Position numbers and translations under genes: made by a program. Shown here piece by piece: positions 50,382 to 59,854 of a DNA stretch of 64,000 bases (positions are counted from its first letter, which is position 1; each line of letters begins with the position of its first letter). This DNA comes from Phenylobacterium montanum (GTDB lineage: Bacteria; Pseudomonadota; Alphaproteobacteria; Caulobacterales; Caulobacteraceae): assembly GCF_018135625.1 (NCBI RefSeq), contig NZ_CP073078.1, positions 2,388,501-2,452,500 of the forward strand, written 5' to 3'. The notes under the pieces are model-generated. The model was not told where the DNA came from and searched no databases. It saw only the letters and a list, made by a program, of their open reading frames with translations.

Positions 50382-51524
50382 TCAGCGCCCAGCAGCGGCC
50401 CACACCTCCGGATGGGCATCGACATAGGCGGATATTGCGTTGGAGATGACGGCGTCGTCCGCCGTTGACGGATGGTATTGGCAGGCGCTCAGCGACAGGC
50501 CGCTGACGGGGACCAGGGCGATGCTGCGCTCGCCGCCACGCCTCAGGCGCTCAACCACGCGGCTCACCTCGCTCCGGATCTCTCCGTCCGCCAAATCGGT
50601 CGCCCAGAGGACGAAATAGGCCCTGGGATATCGCACCCGCAGGCTTTCCACGAAACCGGCATAACTCGTCTCGTAATCGGCGCGGAGTTGATTGCGGTCA
50701 GCCCACTTCTCCCCCGCATGGAGCGGGGTGCTGAAATCGTTGGTCCCGAGCGCGATCACCACGAGCTGTGGACGCCAGGCCGGATCGGCCCATCGCGCCT
50801 TGCTGTCGAACAGCGTGAAAGGATAGGCCTGCGGCAGGGTATCGGCGGCGAACCCATTATAGTTGCGCACGATCCCGCGCCCGGAGATGGCGTTCACCTG
50901 ATAGTCGGCGCCGTAGCGGCTCGCGATGCGTGGCGCGATCCCCTGCGAGGTGTCAGTGGTGCTCCAAACCTGGTCGGGGCCGCAGTCCCGCCTGGAGGCG
51001 GTGTTCCCGTAGCCCACTGTGTGGGAATCGCCGATGAATTCGACCTGTCGGGTCGCCTGGCGCAAAGGCGATGGCTTTGTCCCGGCCTCGGCCCAGAAGC
51101 CGCCGAACTCGGTCGGCCCCGCCTGGCTCTCGCTCACCACCTGCGCACGCACCCTGTGGCGGCCCGGCGCAAAGCCCTGGACGCGGTAGGTTCCCGGGTG
51201 CGGCCTGGTCAGCAGAACCGACGCCTCGCCGTCCACCGTGATCCGGAGATTCACCTCGCCGGCCCCCACGCGCAGGTCCACTGCGGCGCCGTCGAAACCG
51301 GTCTCGAAATAGGTGCCGGGCCACTGGCGGACCCAGGTCGAAGGGCCCCGCCGGAGCGCCCGCCCCATCACATGGACCGGCAAAGGCGCCGTTTGCGGGG
51401 CCTCATCAGCCAGGGCGCCGACCTCGATCGCGGCTCGGGCCTCGCCAGCGGAAGCGAGCAGCCCGAGGCTCAACGCCATCCCGAAAATGCGCTCGGCGCG
51501 CTCCGCGGTCACGAACCTGAACAT
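50382..51524 (-). CDS. Secreted CE2-like SGNH acetyl esterase
   Basis: An exported esterase of about 380 residues. The signal peptide (IFGMALSLGLLASAGEARA) is followed by an N-terminal jelly-roll domain (TYFETGFDGAAVDLRVGAGE, residues about 70-150) and an SGNH domain with catalytic Ser in EFIGDSHTVGYGN, the Asn block IALGTNDFS and a C-terminal dyad in CQYHPS. This two-domain order is typical of CE2 acetyl (xylan) esterases. I use ATG 51524 because the longer start at 51566 would place a LacI-type operator across the start codon. It is divergent from the fucosidase gene. Confidence 0.83.
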   Translation of the reverse strand: MFRFVTAERAERIFGMALSLGLLASAGEARAAIEVGALADEAPQTAPLPVHVMGRALRRGPSTWVRQWPGTYFETGFDGAAVDLRVGAGEVNLRITVDGEASVLLTRPHPGTYRVQGFAPGRHRVRAQVVSESQAGPTEFGGFWAEAGTKPSPLRQATRQVEFIGDSHTVGYGNTASRRDCGPDQVWSTTDTSQGIAPRIASRYGADYQVNAISGRGIVRNYNGFAADTLPQAYPFTLFDSKARWADPAWRPQLVVIALGTNDFSTPLHAGEKWADRNQLRADYETSYAGFVESLRVRYPRAYFVLWATDLADGEIRSEVSRVVERLRRGGERSIALVPVSGLSLSACQYHPSTADDAVISNAISAYVDAHPEVWAAAGR

Positions 51525-51551
51525 GCTTTGCCGCCACCCCCGCCGTCGTTT

Positions 51552-51565
51552 TGGTAGCGCTATCA
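51552..51565. promoter_or_regulatory. LacI-type operator 3
   Basis: TGGTAGCGCTATCA is nearly palindromic (TAGCGCTA core) and shares the TGGTANCGNTANCA pattern with the sites at 45395 and 45505. It lies between the divergent CE2-like esterase and alpha-L-fucosidase genes. Confidence 0.55.
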
Positions 51566-51619
51566 TTTTTCATCTGACTGAGCTATGCAAGGCGCAAAGT
51601 CTCTGGGAGGAGATCACTC

Positions 51620-53245
51620 TTGAACCTGTCACGCCGTAGCCTCATCGCCGCAACAACCGCCGGACTGGCTGCACCGATGCTGCCTGCATCGGGCGGCGCA
51701 GAGCCGGTCGGGCCCTTCCGGGCCGACTGGCATTCGCTCGCGGACAGCTACCGCATTCCGCAATGGTTCGGCGACGCCAAGTTCGGCATCTGGGCTCACT
51801 GGAGCGCCCAGTGCGTGCCGGAACGCGGCGACTGGTATGCCCGGCAGATGTATATGCAGGGCAACGAGATCTACGAGGAGCACGTCAAGCGCTACGGCCA
51901 TCCCAGCCAGTTCGGCTTTATGCAGTTCGACAATATGTGGAAGGTCGACGAGTGGGATCCGGATCGACTGATGAGGCTCTACAAAGCGGCGGGCGCGAAA
52001 TACTTTGTGTCCCTCGCCTGCCACCACGACAATTTCGACACCTTCAACTCAACTCACCATCGCTGGAATGCGGTGAACTTCGGTCCCAAGCGCGACATCG
52101 TTGGCGAGTGGGCCAAGGCGGCGCGCCGCCACGGGCTGCGTTTCGGCGTCTCCAACCACGCCTCGCACGCCTGGCATTGGCTGCAGGTCGCCTATGGCTA
52201 CGACGCCGTCGGGCCGATGAAAGGCGTTCGCTATGACGCCTACCGGCTGCGCAGGCAGGACGGCGCCGGGCAATGGTGGGCGGGTCTGGACCCGCAGGAG
52301 CTCTATACCGGCCCCAGCATGGTGATCCCGGACGGCGTCGACACCATCGAGGCGATGAACGCCTGGCACGGCGCCCATGACGGCCAGTGGATCGAGACTC
52401 CGCCGCCTCAGAACCCCGCTTTCGTCAAGAACTGGCTGGCCCGGTGCAATCAGCTGACCGACCGCTACCAGCCCGACTATGTCTATTTCGACGACACCGG
52501 ACTGCCGCTCGGCCAGGCCGGTCTGGACGCGGTGGCCCACTACTACAACGCGGACTGGAAGCGCCGCGCCGGAGCCATGGAGGCGGTGGTCACCGGCAAG
52601 CAACTCGATCCGCTGCAGCTCAAGGGAATCGTCCAGGACGTGGAACGCGGCTTCGCCGACGACCTCAAGCCGCAGCCCTGGCAGACCTGCACCTGCATCG
52701 GCAGCTGGCACTATGACCGGCGTATTTTCGAGCGGCACGGCTATGTGCCGGCCAAGGCCGTCATCCAGCGGCTGTGCGATACGGTCTCAAAGAACGGCAA
52801 CCTGCTGCTCAGCATCCCTGTGCGGGGCAATGGCGCGATCGACGAGGATGAGCGTAAGATCCTGGAGGACCTGGCCGCCTGGATGGCCGTCAACGGCGAG
52901 GCGATCTTCGCCACACGCCCCTGGCGCGTCTATGGCGACGGTCCGACCAAGGTGTCCGGCGGCAGCTTCGGCGAACAGGGATTCAAGGGCTTCACCGCCG
53001 CCGATGTCCGGTACACGACCAAGGGCCAGACGCTCTACGCCCACGTCCTGGACCAGCCCCGGGAGAGCGTGGTCCTGGCCGCCCTGGCCGATGGAGCACG
53101 TGGCCAGGTTCAGCGGATCGAACTACTCGGCCAGGCCGGGCCGCTCGATTACCAGCGCGGGCCCCAGGGCCTGACCGTGCGCTTGCCTCAGAGCCGGCCG
53201 ACCTTCACGCCGACCCTGAAGATCCTCGGCGAGGGCCTGGTGTGA
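51620..53245 (+). CDS. Tat-exported GH29 alpha-L-fucosidase
   Basis: A 541-residue enzyme with a twin-arginine signal (LSRRSLIAATTAGLAAP). GH29 hallmarks are WFGDAKFGIWAHWSAQCVPE, KYFVSLACHHDNFD, GLRFGVSNHASHAW and the nucleophile Asp in YVYFDDTGLP (residues 291-292). NGNLLLSIPVRGNGAIDEDE marks the end of the barrel, followed by a beta-sandwich domain. The start is TTG at 51620, behind GGGAGGAG 6 bases upstream, and only this start includes the Tat motif. It removes terminal L-fucose, as in fucosylated xyloglucan (inference from locus). Confidence 0.9.
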   Translation: MNLSRRSLIAATTAGLAAPMLPASGGAEPVGPFRADWHSLADSYRIPQWFGDAKFGIWAHWSAQCVPERGDWYARQMYMQGNEIYEEHVKRYGHPSQFGFMQFDNMWKVDEWDPDRLMRLYKAAGAKYFVSLACHHDNFDTFNSTHHRWNAVNFGPKRDIVGEWAKAARRHGLRFGVSNHASHAWHWLQVAYGYDAVGPMKGVRYDAYRLRRQDGAGQWWAGLDPQELYTGPSMVIPDGVDTIEAMNAWHGAHDGQWIETPPPQNPAFVKNWLARCNQLTDRYQPDYVYFDDTGLPLGQAGLDAVAHYYNADWKRRAGAMEAVVTGKQLDPLQLKGIVQDVERGFADDLKPQPWQTCTCIGSWHYDRRIFERHGYVPAKAVIQRLCDTVSKNGNLLLSIPVRGNGAIDEDERKILEDLAAWMAVNGEAIFATRPWRVYGDGPTKVSGGSFGEQGFKGFTAADVRYTTKGQTLYAHVLDQPRESVVLAALADGARGQVQRIELLGQAGPLDYQRGPQGLTVRLPQSRPTFTPTLKILGEGLV

Positions 53246-53270
53246 CCAGGCCCATCGCAAGGCAAGGCCG

Positions 53271-54872
53271 CTAGCGCAGATCCAGCACAACCACCGACTT
53301 GGCCGGCAGGTCGACCATCAGGACGTCGCCGGCCAGCCTTGCGGCCTTGAACGGCTGCGGGCGCACCCGGTCAGGCCGACCAAAGGTGTTGGCGGCGTCC
53401 ATCTGCGGCGCGGTCAGGACGCGCCCGTCGAGCTGGCGGCCGAAAGCGCCTTCCAGCCGCACCTCGGCATGGACAGCGCTTTCCGGGTTTGGATTGACCA
53501 GGGCCAGATGGATGGAGCCGTCTGGACTGCGCCCAGCGGAAGCGTCGACCCCCGGCACGCTGATCCCGCCGTGGACGTAGGGCGGCGACTGAATTTCGAC
53601 CGGCAGTTCGGCCGCATCCTGGAACGGCCGATAGAGGTCGAAGACATGATAGCTGGGCGTCAGCACCATCTGGTCGCCCTTGGTCAGGATCATGGCCTGC
53701 AGGACGTTCACCGTCTGGGCGATTTCCGCCATCCGCACGCGGTCGGCGTGGCGATGGAAGATGTTCAGGGTCAGAGCCGCGGTGACGGCGTCGCGCAGGG
53801 TGTTCTGCTGTTGCAGGAAGGCGGGGTTGGTCCCGGGTTCCGGGTCGTACCAATTGCCCCATTCGTCGACCACCAGAGCGACGCGCTTTTCGGGGTCGTA
53901 TCGGTCCATGACCGCGCTGTGACGCGTGATGAAGTCATCCATCCTCAGCGCATGGGCGATGGTCGAGATCCAGGCCGTCTCGTCGAAGCCCGTGGCCGAT
54001 CCCTTATGCTCCCAGCTGTCGCTGGGGATCGTGTAGTAGTGAAGGGTGTAACCGTCGATCTGCTTGCCCGCGCTGGCCATGACGGTTTCGGTCCAATGAA
54101 GGTCGTCCGGTTGGCCGCCGCTGGCGATGATCTTCGCCTTGTCGTCATCGGGCATGCGCAGAAACATCGCCCTCTGGCGAACCTGGTCGGCATAATATTC
54201 CGGACGCATGTTCCCGCCGCAGCCCCAGGGCTCGTTGCCGATGGCGAACCAGGCCAGGGGCCAGGGACCCCTGCGGCCGTTGGCTCGGCGCTGCTCGGCC
54301 AAGGTCGAACGGCTCGGTGAGGTGATGTACTCGACTTCGTCGGCCATTTCGCCTGGCGCGCCTGTGCCCAGGTTGCCGTTCACGTAGACCTGGGCGCCGA
54401 TCATCTGGGCGAGGTCCATGAATTCGTGCAGGCCGACCGCATTCGGCTCCTCGACCAAGCCCCAGCCGTTCAGCGTCACCGGCCGCTTGTCGCGCGGGCC
54501 AATCCCGTCACGCCAATGATAGCTGTCCGCGAAACAGCCGCCAGGCCAGCGCAGCACAGGGACATTGAGGGCTTTCAGCGCCGCCACCACATCGTTGCGA
54601 AAGCCGCGGGTGTTGGGGATCTTCGAATCCGGCCCAACCCAGAGGCCGCCATAGACCCCATCACCCAGGTGTTCGGAGAACTGTCCGTAGATGTCGCGGG
54701 CGATCTTTGGGCCCGGACGGTCCGCGTGCAGCACCAGACTGGCTTGGGCCGGCGCCGCCTCCACAGCGTGGGCCGGCGCCGATGCCGCCCCGACCATCGT
54801 CGCCACCGCGCAGGCGGCCAGCCAGGCGCGGAATCGAACCGACCGCATCGATGGCCGCAAAATGGAATTCAT
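53271..54872 (-). CDS. Secreted GH51 alpha-L-arabinofuranosidase
   Basis: The enzyme of about 533 residues has a signal peptide (FRAWLAACAVATMVGAASAPAHA) and GH51 features: ARDIYGQFSEHLG near residue 60, VPVLRWPGGCFADSYHWRDG, the acid/base Glu in WFAIGNEPWGCG and the nucleophile Glu in VALVVDEWGNWYDPE. A C-terminal beta-sandwich ends the protein. I start it at ATG 54872, which has AAAGGAT upstream and opens the signal peptide; the open frame continues to 55277 but overlaps the upstream GH2 gene in Arg-rich, non-coding-like sequence. It follows the GH2 gene by 17 bases, so they are co-transcribed. Confidence 0.9.
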   Translation of the reverse strand: MNSILRPSMRSVRFRAWLAACAVATMVGAASAPAHAVEAAPAQASLVLHADRPGPKIARDIYGQFSEHLGDGVYGGLWVGPDSKIPNTRGFRNDVVAALKALNVPVLRWPGGCFADSYHWRDGIGPRDKRPVTLNGWGLVEEPNAVGLHEFMDLAQMIGAQVYVNGNLGTGAPGEMADEVEYITSPSRSTLAEQRRANGRRGPWPLAWFAIGNEPWGCGGNMRPEYYADQVRQRAMFLRMPDDDKAKIIASGGQPDDLHWTETVMASAGKQIDGYTLHYYTIPSDSWEHKGSATGFDETAWISTIAHALRMDDFITRHSAVMDRYDPEKRVALVVDEWGNWYDPEPGTNPAFLQQQNTLRDAVTAALTLNIFHRHADRVRMAEIAQTVNVLQAMILTKGDQMVLTPSYHVFDLYRPFQDAAELPVEIQSPPYVHGGISVPGVDASAGRSPDGSIHLALVNPNPESAVHAEVRLEGAFGRQLDGRVLTAPQMDAANTFGRPDRVRPQPFKAARLAGDVLMVDLPAKSVVVLDLR

Positions 54873-54889
54873 GTCGTCTATCCTTTGAC

Positions 54890-57406
54890 TTAGCGATCTT
54901 CTGCGGGCGGGGGCGGGTCGGCCTCGATCGCCAGCGTGGCTGGGGGAAGACCGGCGCCAGTCACCTCGACCTGGACGGCGCCCGGCTTGTCGCCCGCACG
55001 AACGACGGCGACGGCGCGGCCGTGATAGGTGGATCGCTTGCCGCTCTGAAAGCTCTCGAGGGCGACGGGGTCGCCATTCCCGACCCCGGCGAGCACACCT
55101 GCGCCAAGCACCTTGAAACTCAGCCCGACATCGTTCTTGCGCGCCCAGACCGGACGCCCCTGGGCGTCGACGAGTTCCGCCGTCACATAGGCGAGATCCT
55201 CGCCATCGGCCTTGATCCTCGGCCGATCGACCGCCAGGCGGACGGCGGACAGGGCGCCGGCGGTCTGCAGCACCCACTGCGACGCCGGCTTACCGTTCAC
55301 ATAGCCGACCGCCTTCAGTTCGCCGGGCTCGAACCGGGCCCAGAAGGTCGCCTTGTATTCGGTCGCCTTGGAGGTGGGCTTGCGTCCGAGGCTTCGGCCG
55401 TTGACAAAGAGTTCGACCTCCTCGTTCTCCGAAAACACCGCCACCTTGTGCGGCATGTAGTCGGCCGGCAGCCCGAAGCCCTCCCATGCCGGAACCAGGT
55501 CGTCCTGCACCCAGTTGCGCAGGGCTGCAGGCCCACCCGACGCCTTGTCGGGCATCGAGCCCAGGGCGTCCGGCCATTCGACGAAGGCGGAGGTCGGCGT
55601 CAGATGCGTCTTCCACAACACCTGCCTGTAGTAGGCGGACGGCCTCAGATGGCCTGTCGCGTCGATCTCGCCCGACATGGCCAGCTGCCACGGATAGGGG
55701 CCGATGCCGAAATGATCGTTGAAACCGGTCCAGCCAATACTCGCCTCGCCCAGATAGTCGAAGCCGGTCCAGACGAAGTCGCCGACGACCCAGGGCATGG
55801 TCTCGACCGCGCTCCAGTAGTCGAAGGCCTGGCCTGAAAACGATTCCGAGCCGTACATCACCCGCGCGGGGGCCGTGGCATGATCCCAGGCGTAGCGCTC
55901 GGGAAAATAGTTGTAGCCGACCACGTCGAGCGCCCGGATGAAGTCGTCGGTTCCGGGCGCGAACTGGTTGACGGCCGAAGTCACCGGACGGGTCGGATCG
56001 AGCTGGTGGATCAGATCCGAGAGCGCCATGGCCGTATCGCGCCCGGATGGCTGGGACAGCTCCGGAATCTCGTTGCCGATGCTCCACATGATCACGCTGG
56101 GATGGTTGCGCCCCGCAGCAACCATGCTCCCGACGTCGCCCTTCCAGTTGTCCTTGAAGAAGCGGCCGTAGTCCTTGTCCTTCTTGCCGACCGTCCAGGC
56201 GTCGAAGGCTTCATCGATCACCAGCATGCCGAGGCGGTCGGCCGCTTCGAGCGTGGCCGCGCTCGGCGGGTTGTGCGCGCTGCGGATCGCGTTGTAACCG
56301 GCGGCCTTCATCAGTTCGAGCTTGCGCTCGTCGGCGCGCGGGAGCGAAATCCCGCCCAGCATGTAGCTGTCGCTGTGGATGGCCCCGCCTCTCAGGCGCA
56401 CCTGTTCGCCATTGATCAGCAGACCGCGCTCGGCGTCGAAGCTGAGGCTGCGCACGCCAAACCGCGTGCGCCGCCGGTCGATGAGCGCGCCGTCGACGAC
56501 GAGGTCTTGAACCAGTGTGTAGAGCGCTGGCGACGCTGGCGACCAAAGCGCTGGGCGGTCCAGGGTCACAGCCTGGTCGATCGCCGTGTTTGCGCCCGCC
56601 GTCAGCGTGGCGGAGGCTTGGCCACGTCCGACCTCCCGCCCCTGGCTGTCGATGACGATGCTGTCGAGCCGAACCTGTGCAGGCTCCTTGCGCGCGTTTG
56701 CGATGATGGTGCGGGCGCGGACTTCAGCTCTGGCGCTTGAGACCGAAGGTGTCGAGATCGTGGGGCCATCCGGGTCGATATGGACCCTGTCCAGGATCTC
56801 GAGCCTGGCCGGCCGGATAATGCCTGAGCCCGAGTACCACCGCGACGAGGGCTGCTCGTTGTGAACCCGGACGGCGATGGTGTTGGCGCCGGGCTTCACC
56901 TTGTCGCTGATGTCGAGGGTGAAGGCGGTATAGCCGTTCGCATGGCGGCCGACGCTGGCGCCGTTCACCCAGATCTGCGCGTCCATATAGACCGCCTCGA
57001 AGCGGAGCAGCACGGTGCGGTCACGAACGTCGCGCGGCAGGTCGACAAGGTGGCGATACCAGCCGACACCGCCATCGGTGTAGGCGACTGAGGCGCCGCC
57101 CGGCGCATCCTTGTCGAACGGATGGGCCTGTCCCGGCGGGTCCTCGATCGACCAATCGTGAGGAACGCTCACCCGCCGCCATTCATGGTCGTCGAACCCC
57201 GGGCGTTCCGCCAGCTTTGGGTCCCCCAGGAAAAATCGCCAGTCCGTGGTCAGGGCGATGGTCTTGGACGCGGCAGGAGAGGCCAAGGCGAGCGCGAGGC
57301 TCGCCAGGGCGATCGATACGGCGCGCATCCAAGCGCCAGGGCGGAAAAATGCGGATCGCCTTCTCTCGAGTTTACGCTCTCGAACTCCAGCGCGGTCGAT
57401 CCTCAT
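54890..57406 (-). CDS. Secreted GH2 beta-galactosidase
   Basis: The enzyme of about 838 residues has a signal-like N-terminus (VSIALASLALALASPAASK) and GH2 domains in order: TTDWRFFLGDPKLAER and VSVPHDWSIEDP, then a sandwich, then the TIM barrel with INGEQVRLRGGAIHSD, acid/base Glu in HPSVIMWSIGNEIPEL, and likely nucleophile Glu in RVMYGSESFSGQAFDYW. DUF4982-like and C-terminal Big-like domains follow. The start may be ATG 57406 or, with a shorter n-region, 57328. The longer open frame to 57664 runs through the divergent promoter. It probably removes beta-galactosyl units such as those of xyloglucan side chains. Confidence 0.87.
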   Translation of the reverse strand: MRIDRAGVRERKLERRRSAFFRPGAWMRAVSIALASLALALASPAASKTIALTTDWRFFLGDPKLAERPGFDDHEWRRVSVPHDWSIEDPPGQAHPFDKDAPGGASVAYTDGGVGWYRHLVDLPRDVRDRTVLLRFEAVYMDAQIWVNGASVGRHANGYTAFTLDISDKVKPGANTIAVRVHNEQPSSRWYSGSGIIRPARLEILDRVHIDPDGPTISTPSVSSARAEVRARTIIANARKEPAQVRLDSIVIDSQGREVGRGQASATLTAGANTAIDQAVTLDRPALWSPASPALYTLVQDLVVDGALIDRRRTRFGVRSLSFDAERGLLINGEQVRLRGGAIHSDSYMLGGISLPRADERKLELMKAAGYNAIRSAHNPPSAATLEAADRLGMLVIDEAFDAWTVGKKDKDYGRFFKDNWKGDVGSMVAAGRNHPSVIMWSIGNEIPELSQPSGRDTAMALSDLIHQLDPTRPVTSAVNQFAPGTDDFIRALDVVGYNYFPERYAWDHATAPARVMYGSESFSGQAFDYWSAVETMPWVVGDFVWTGFDYLGEASIGWTGFNDHFGIGPYPWQLAMSGEIDATGHLRPSAYYRQVLWKTHLTPTSAFVEWPDALGSMPDKASGGPAALRNWVQDDLVPAWEGFGLPADYMPHKVAVFSENEEVELFVNGRSLGRKPTSKATEYKATFWARFEPGELKAVGYVNGKPASQWVLQTAGALSAVRLAVDRPRIKADGEDLAYVTAELVDAQGRPVWARKNDVGLSFKVLGAGVLAGVGNGDPVALESFQSGKRSTYHGRAVAVVRAGDKPGAVQVEVTGAGLPPATLAIEADPPPPAEDR

Positions 57407-57528
57407 AAGTGTCTCGATCAATTTTATCCGATTTGTCGTACATTTCAATATCCACGGCTGGTCGCCGTAGCAAGGCATTTCGACCAATAATCCGACTAGC
57501 CCTCTTGCAACGCTTCGCGTGTTTGCTG

Positions 57529-57543
57529 TATTAATCATACAAA
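57529..57543. promoter_or_regulatory. Shared putative GntR/FCD motif, copy C
   Basis: TATTAATCATACAAA is the inverse complement of a sequence matching copies A and B (TTTGT-ATGA-T-ATA pattern), and with flanks it is itself an inverted repeat (TGTAT-N5-ATACA). It lies between the divergent GH2 and GH74 genes. Confidence 0.5.
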
Positions 57544-57593
57544 ATGAACATTGCACCAAGCTGCCACAATGCGCGGGCGCCGGAGGAAACTGG

Positions 57594-59825
57594 ATGTTCA
57601 AACCGATCGCTGGCGCGCGTCTCGCGATGTTCGCCGCAGCGTTGGTCCTGGCGGGTTCGGCCAAGGCCGACCCGGCGATCCAGGCCTACAGCTGGCGGAC
57701 CGTTCCGTTCGGCGGCGGCGGGTTCGTGGATGGCTTCGTCTATCACCCCAAGGCCAAGAACGTGCTCTATGCGCGAACCGACGTCGGCGGCGCGTACCGA
57801 TACGACTTCTCTGCGCGGCGTTGGATCCCGCTGCTCGACGGCCTGAGCCACAGCGACGGCGACCTCGAGGGCGCGCTCAGCATGGCCGTCGACCCTAACG
57901 CGCCAAACAAACTCTATCTGGCTTGCGGGCTCTATCTCGGCGACTGGGCCCGCAACGCGGCGGTGCTGCGCTCTGACGATCAGGGCGCAACCTGGAGCAA
58001 GACCGAACTGCCGTTCAAACTCGGAGGCAACGCCGACGGACGGGGCGCAGGCGAGCGTCTGCAAGTCGATCCGAACGCGGGCCAGACCTTGTTCCTGGGG
58101 TCGAACCAGAATGGATTGTGGAAGAGCGCCGATGGCGGCCAAAGCTTCGCCAAGGTGTCAGGCTATCCTAGCGCCGACGTCACCCTGGTGCTGATCGACC
58201 CGGCCTCGGGCGCCGCGAACGCGCCCTCCCGCACGCTCTATGTCGGCGCCGGCGACAGCTCGGGCCACCTCTACGTCAGCCACGACGGCGGCGCGAGCTT
58301 TGGGCTTGTTCCCGGCGCGCCCGCCCAGACGCCCCAGCACGCAGTGATCGGGCCGGACGGTTTCCTCTATGTCGCCTTCTCCGCCGGGGACGGCAAGGGA
58401 AAGGGCGACATCAACCCCAGCGGCATCGCCGTCGGCGGCGTCTGGAAGATGGACCTGAAGAGCGGCGCCTGGACCGAAATCAGCCCCATTCGCCCTGTGC
58501 TGGGCTCTCGCCAGTTCGGCTATTCCGGGATCGACGTTGATCCCGCGCATCCGGGCACGGTGGTCGTCTCCACCATCGACCGCTGGTGGCCCGAGCCCGA
58601 CGACATTTTTCTGTCGCGCGACGGCGGCGCGCACTGGATGGGGCTAAGCTCGCAGTCGCATCACGACCTGACCCGGTTTCCGTGGCTGAGCAAGGATGGC
58701 GCGGTCAACGATCCGGGTCGTCACAAGATGGGGTCGTGGACCTCGGACGTCAAAATCAACCCGTTCAATCCGGACGAGATGATCTACGGCACCGGCGGCG
58801 GCCTGTGGATGACACGCAACCTTTCCGCCGCCGGTTCGGGCAAGCCGGTCGAATTTGACTTCGCCGACGACAATCTCGAGGAGACAGCGACCATTGCGAT
58901 GGTCTCGCCGCCCGCCGGCTCGACCTTGCTCGCGGCCTTCGGCGACGTGGCCGGGGCGGCCTGGGACGACGTGACCAAGTCGCCGCCGATCGCCACGGTG
59001 TTCAAGCCCAACGAATCCAATCGGTCCGTCGATGTGGCGTGGCTCAATCCCGCCGTCGTAGCGCGCACGACCGACGGCAAGCCCTACGGCTACTACTCCG
59101 AGGACGGCGCCTTGACCTGGAAGCCCTTCCCCTCTGCTCCGCCCTACGCCCCCCAGGACGCCAAGGGCGAATGGCGCACCATGGGACCCGTGGCCGTCTC
59201 CGCTGGCGGGACCGCCTTCGTCGTGACCGTGCCGCATGACAAGGCCTACTTCTCAGCCGACAAGGGCAAGACCTGGACGCCGTCCGCCGGCTGGCCGGAC
59301 GATCTCGATGGCCGCCTCGTCCCGGTCGCGGACAAGGCCGCCGATAAGGTGTTCTATGCTCACGACCGCGCCGGCGGCCGGGTGATGGCCAGCAGCGACG
59401 GCGGAGCGAGCTTCAAGCCGATCGTCACGGGACTTCCGGCTGTGGCCTACTGGGACACCGCCGAGCTCGCCACGACGCCAGGCCGCCTGCGCGACCTGTG
59501 GCTGGCGGCGCCGTTCGGTCTGTTGCATTCCGCAGGCGCCAGCAAGCCGATGGCTAACCTGCAAGGGGTGGATTCGGCCGTGTCGGTGGCCTTCGGAAAG
59601 GCGGCGCCCGGGCAGGCCTACCCGGCCGTGTTCATCGTCGGCAAGGTCAAGGGTCAGGACGGGCTCTGGCGCTCCGACGACGAGGGCAAGACCTGGGTGC
59701 GCATCAACGACGACGCCCACCAATTCGCCAGCGCCGGCCCCCTGGCGGGTGACCCGCTGGAATACGGCACAGTCTACGTCGGGGTGGGCGGTCGCGGCGT
59801 GATGATGGGCGTGAAGACCCAGTAG
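57594..59825 (+). CDS. Secreted GH74 xyloglucanase-like enzyme
   Basis: The product of about 743 residues has a signal peptide (LAMFAAALVLAGSAKA) and the GH74 fold of two seven-bladed propellers built from BNR/Asp-box repeats (SDDQGATW, SADGGQSF, SHDGGASF, SRDGGAHW, SADKGKTW, SSDGGASF, SDDEGKTW). The catalytic-base signature RTDVGGAYRYD holds Asp63, followed by RRWIPLLDGL as in known endo-xyloglucanases; a second acidic residue is expected in the second propeller. ATG 57594 is preferred because GGAGGA lies 6 bases upstream; the longer frame from 57519 covers the promoter. This is the only endo-acting backbone enzyme visible in the locus. Confidence 0.88.
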   Translation: MFKPIAGARLAMFAAALVLAGSAKADPAIQAYSWRTVPFGGGGFVDGFVYHPKAKNVLYARTDVGGAYRYDFSARRWIPLLDGLSHSDGDLEGALSMAVDPNAPNKLYLACGLYLGDWARNAAVLRSDDQGATWSKTELPFKLGGNADGRGAGERLQVDPNAGQTLFLGSNQNGLWKSADGGQSFAKVSGYPSADVTLVLIDPASGAANAPSRTLYVGAGDSSGHLYVSHDGGASFGLVPGAPAQTPQHAVIGPDGFLYVAFSAGDGKGKGDINPSGIAVGGVWKMDLKSGAWTEISPIRPVLGSRQFGYSGIDVDPAHPGTVVVSTIDRWWPEPDDIFLSRDGGAHWMGLSSQSHHDLTRFPWLSKDGAVNDPGRHKMGSWTSDVKINPFNPDEMIYGTGGGLWMTRNLSAAGSGKPVEFDFADDNLEETATIAMVSPPAGSTLLAAFGDVAGAAWDDVTKSPPIATVFKPNESNRSVDVAWLNPAVVARTTDGKPYGYYSEDGALTWKPFPSAPPYAPQDAKGEWRTMGPVAVSAGGTAFVVTVPHDKAYFSADKGKTWTPSAGWPDDLDGRLVPVADKAADKVFYAHDRAGGRVMASSDGGASFKPIVTGLPAVAYWDTAELATTPGRLRDLWLAAPFGLLHSAGASKPMANLQGVDSAVSVAFGKAAPGQAYPAVFIVGKVKGQDGLWRSDDEGKTWVRINDDAHQFASAGPLAGDPLEYGTVYVGVGGRGVMMGVKTQ

Positions 59826-59854
59826 GCCCGGATCTGTGAGGGCCGTGTCCCAGT

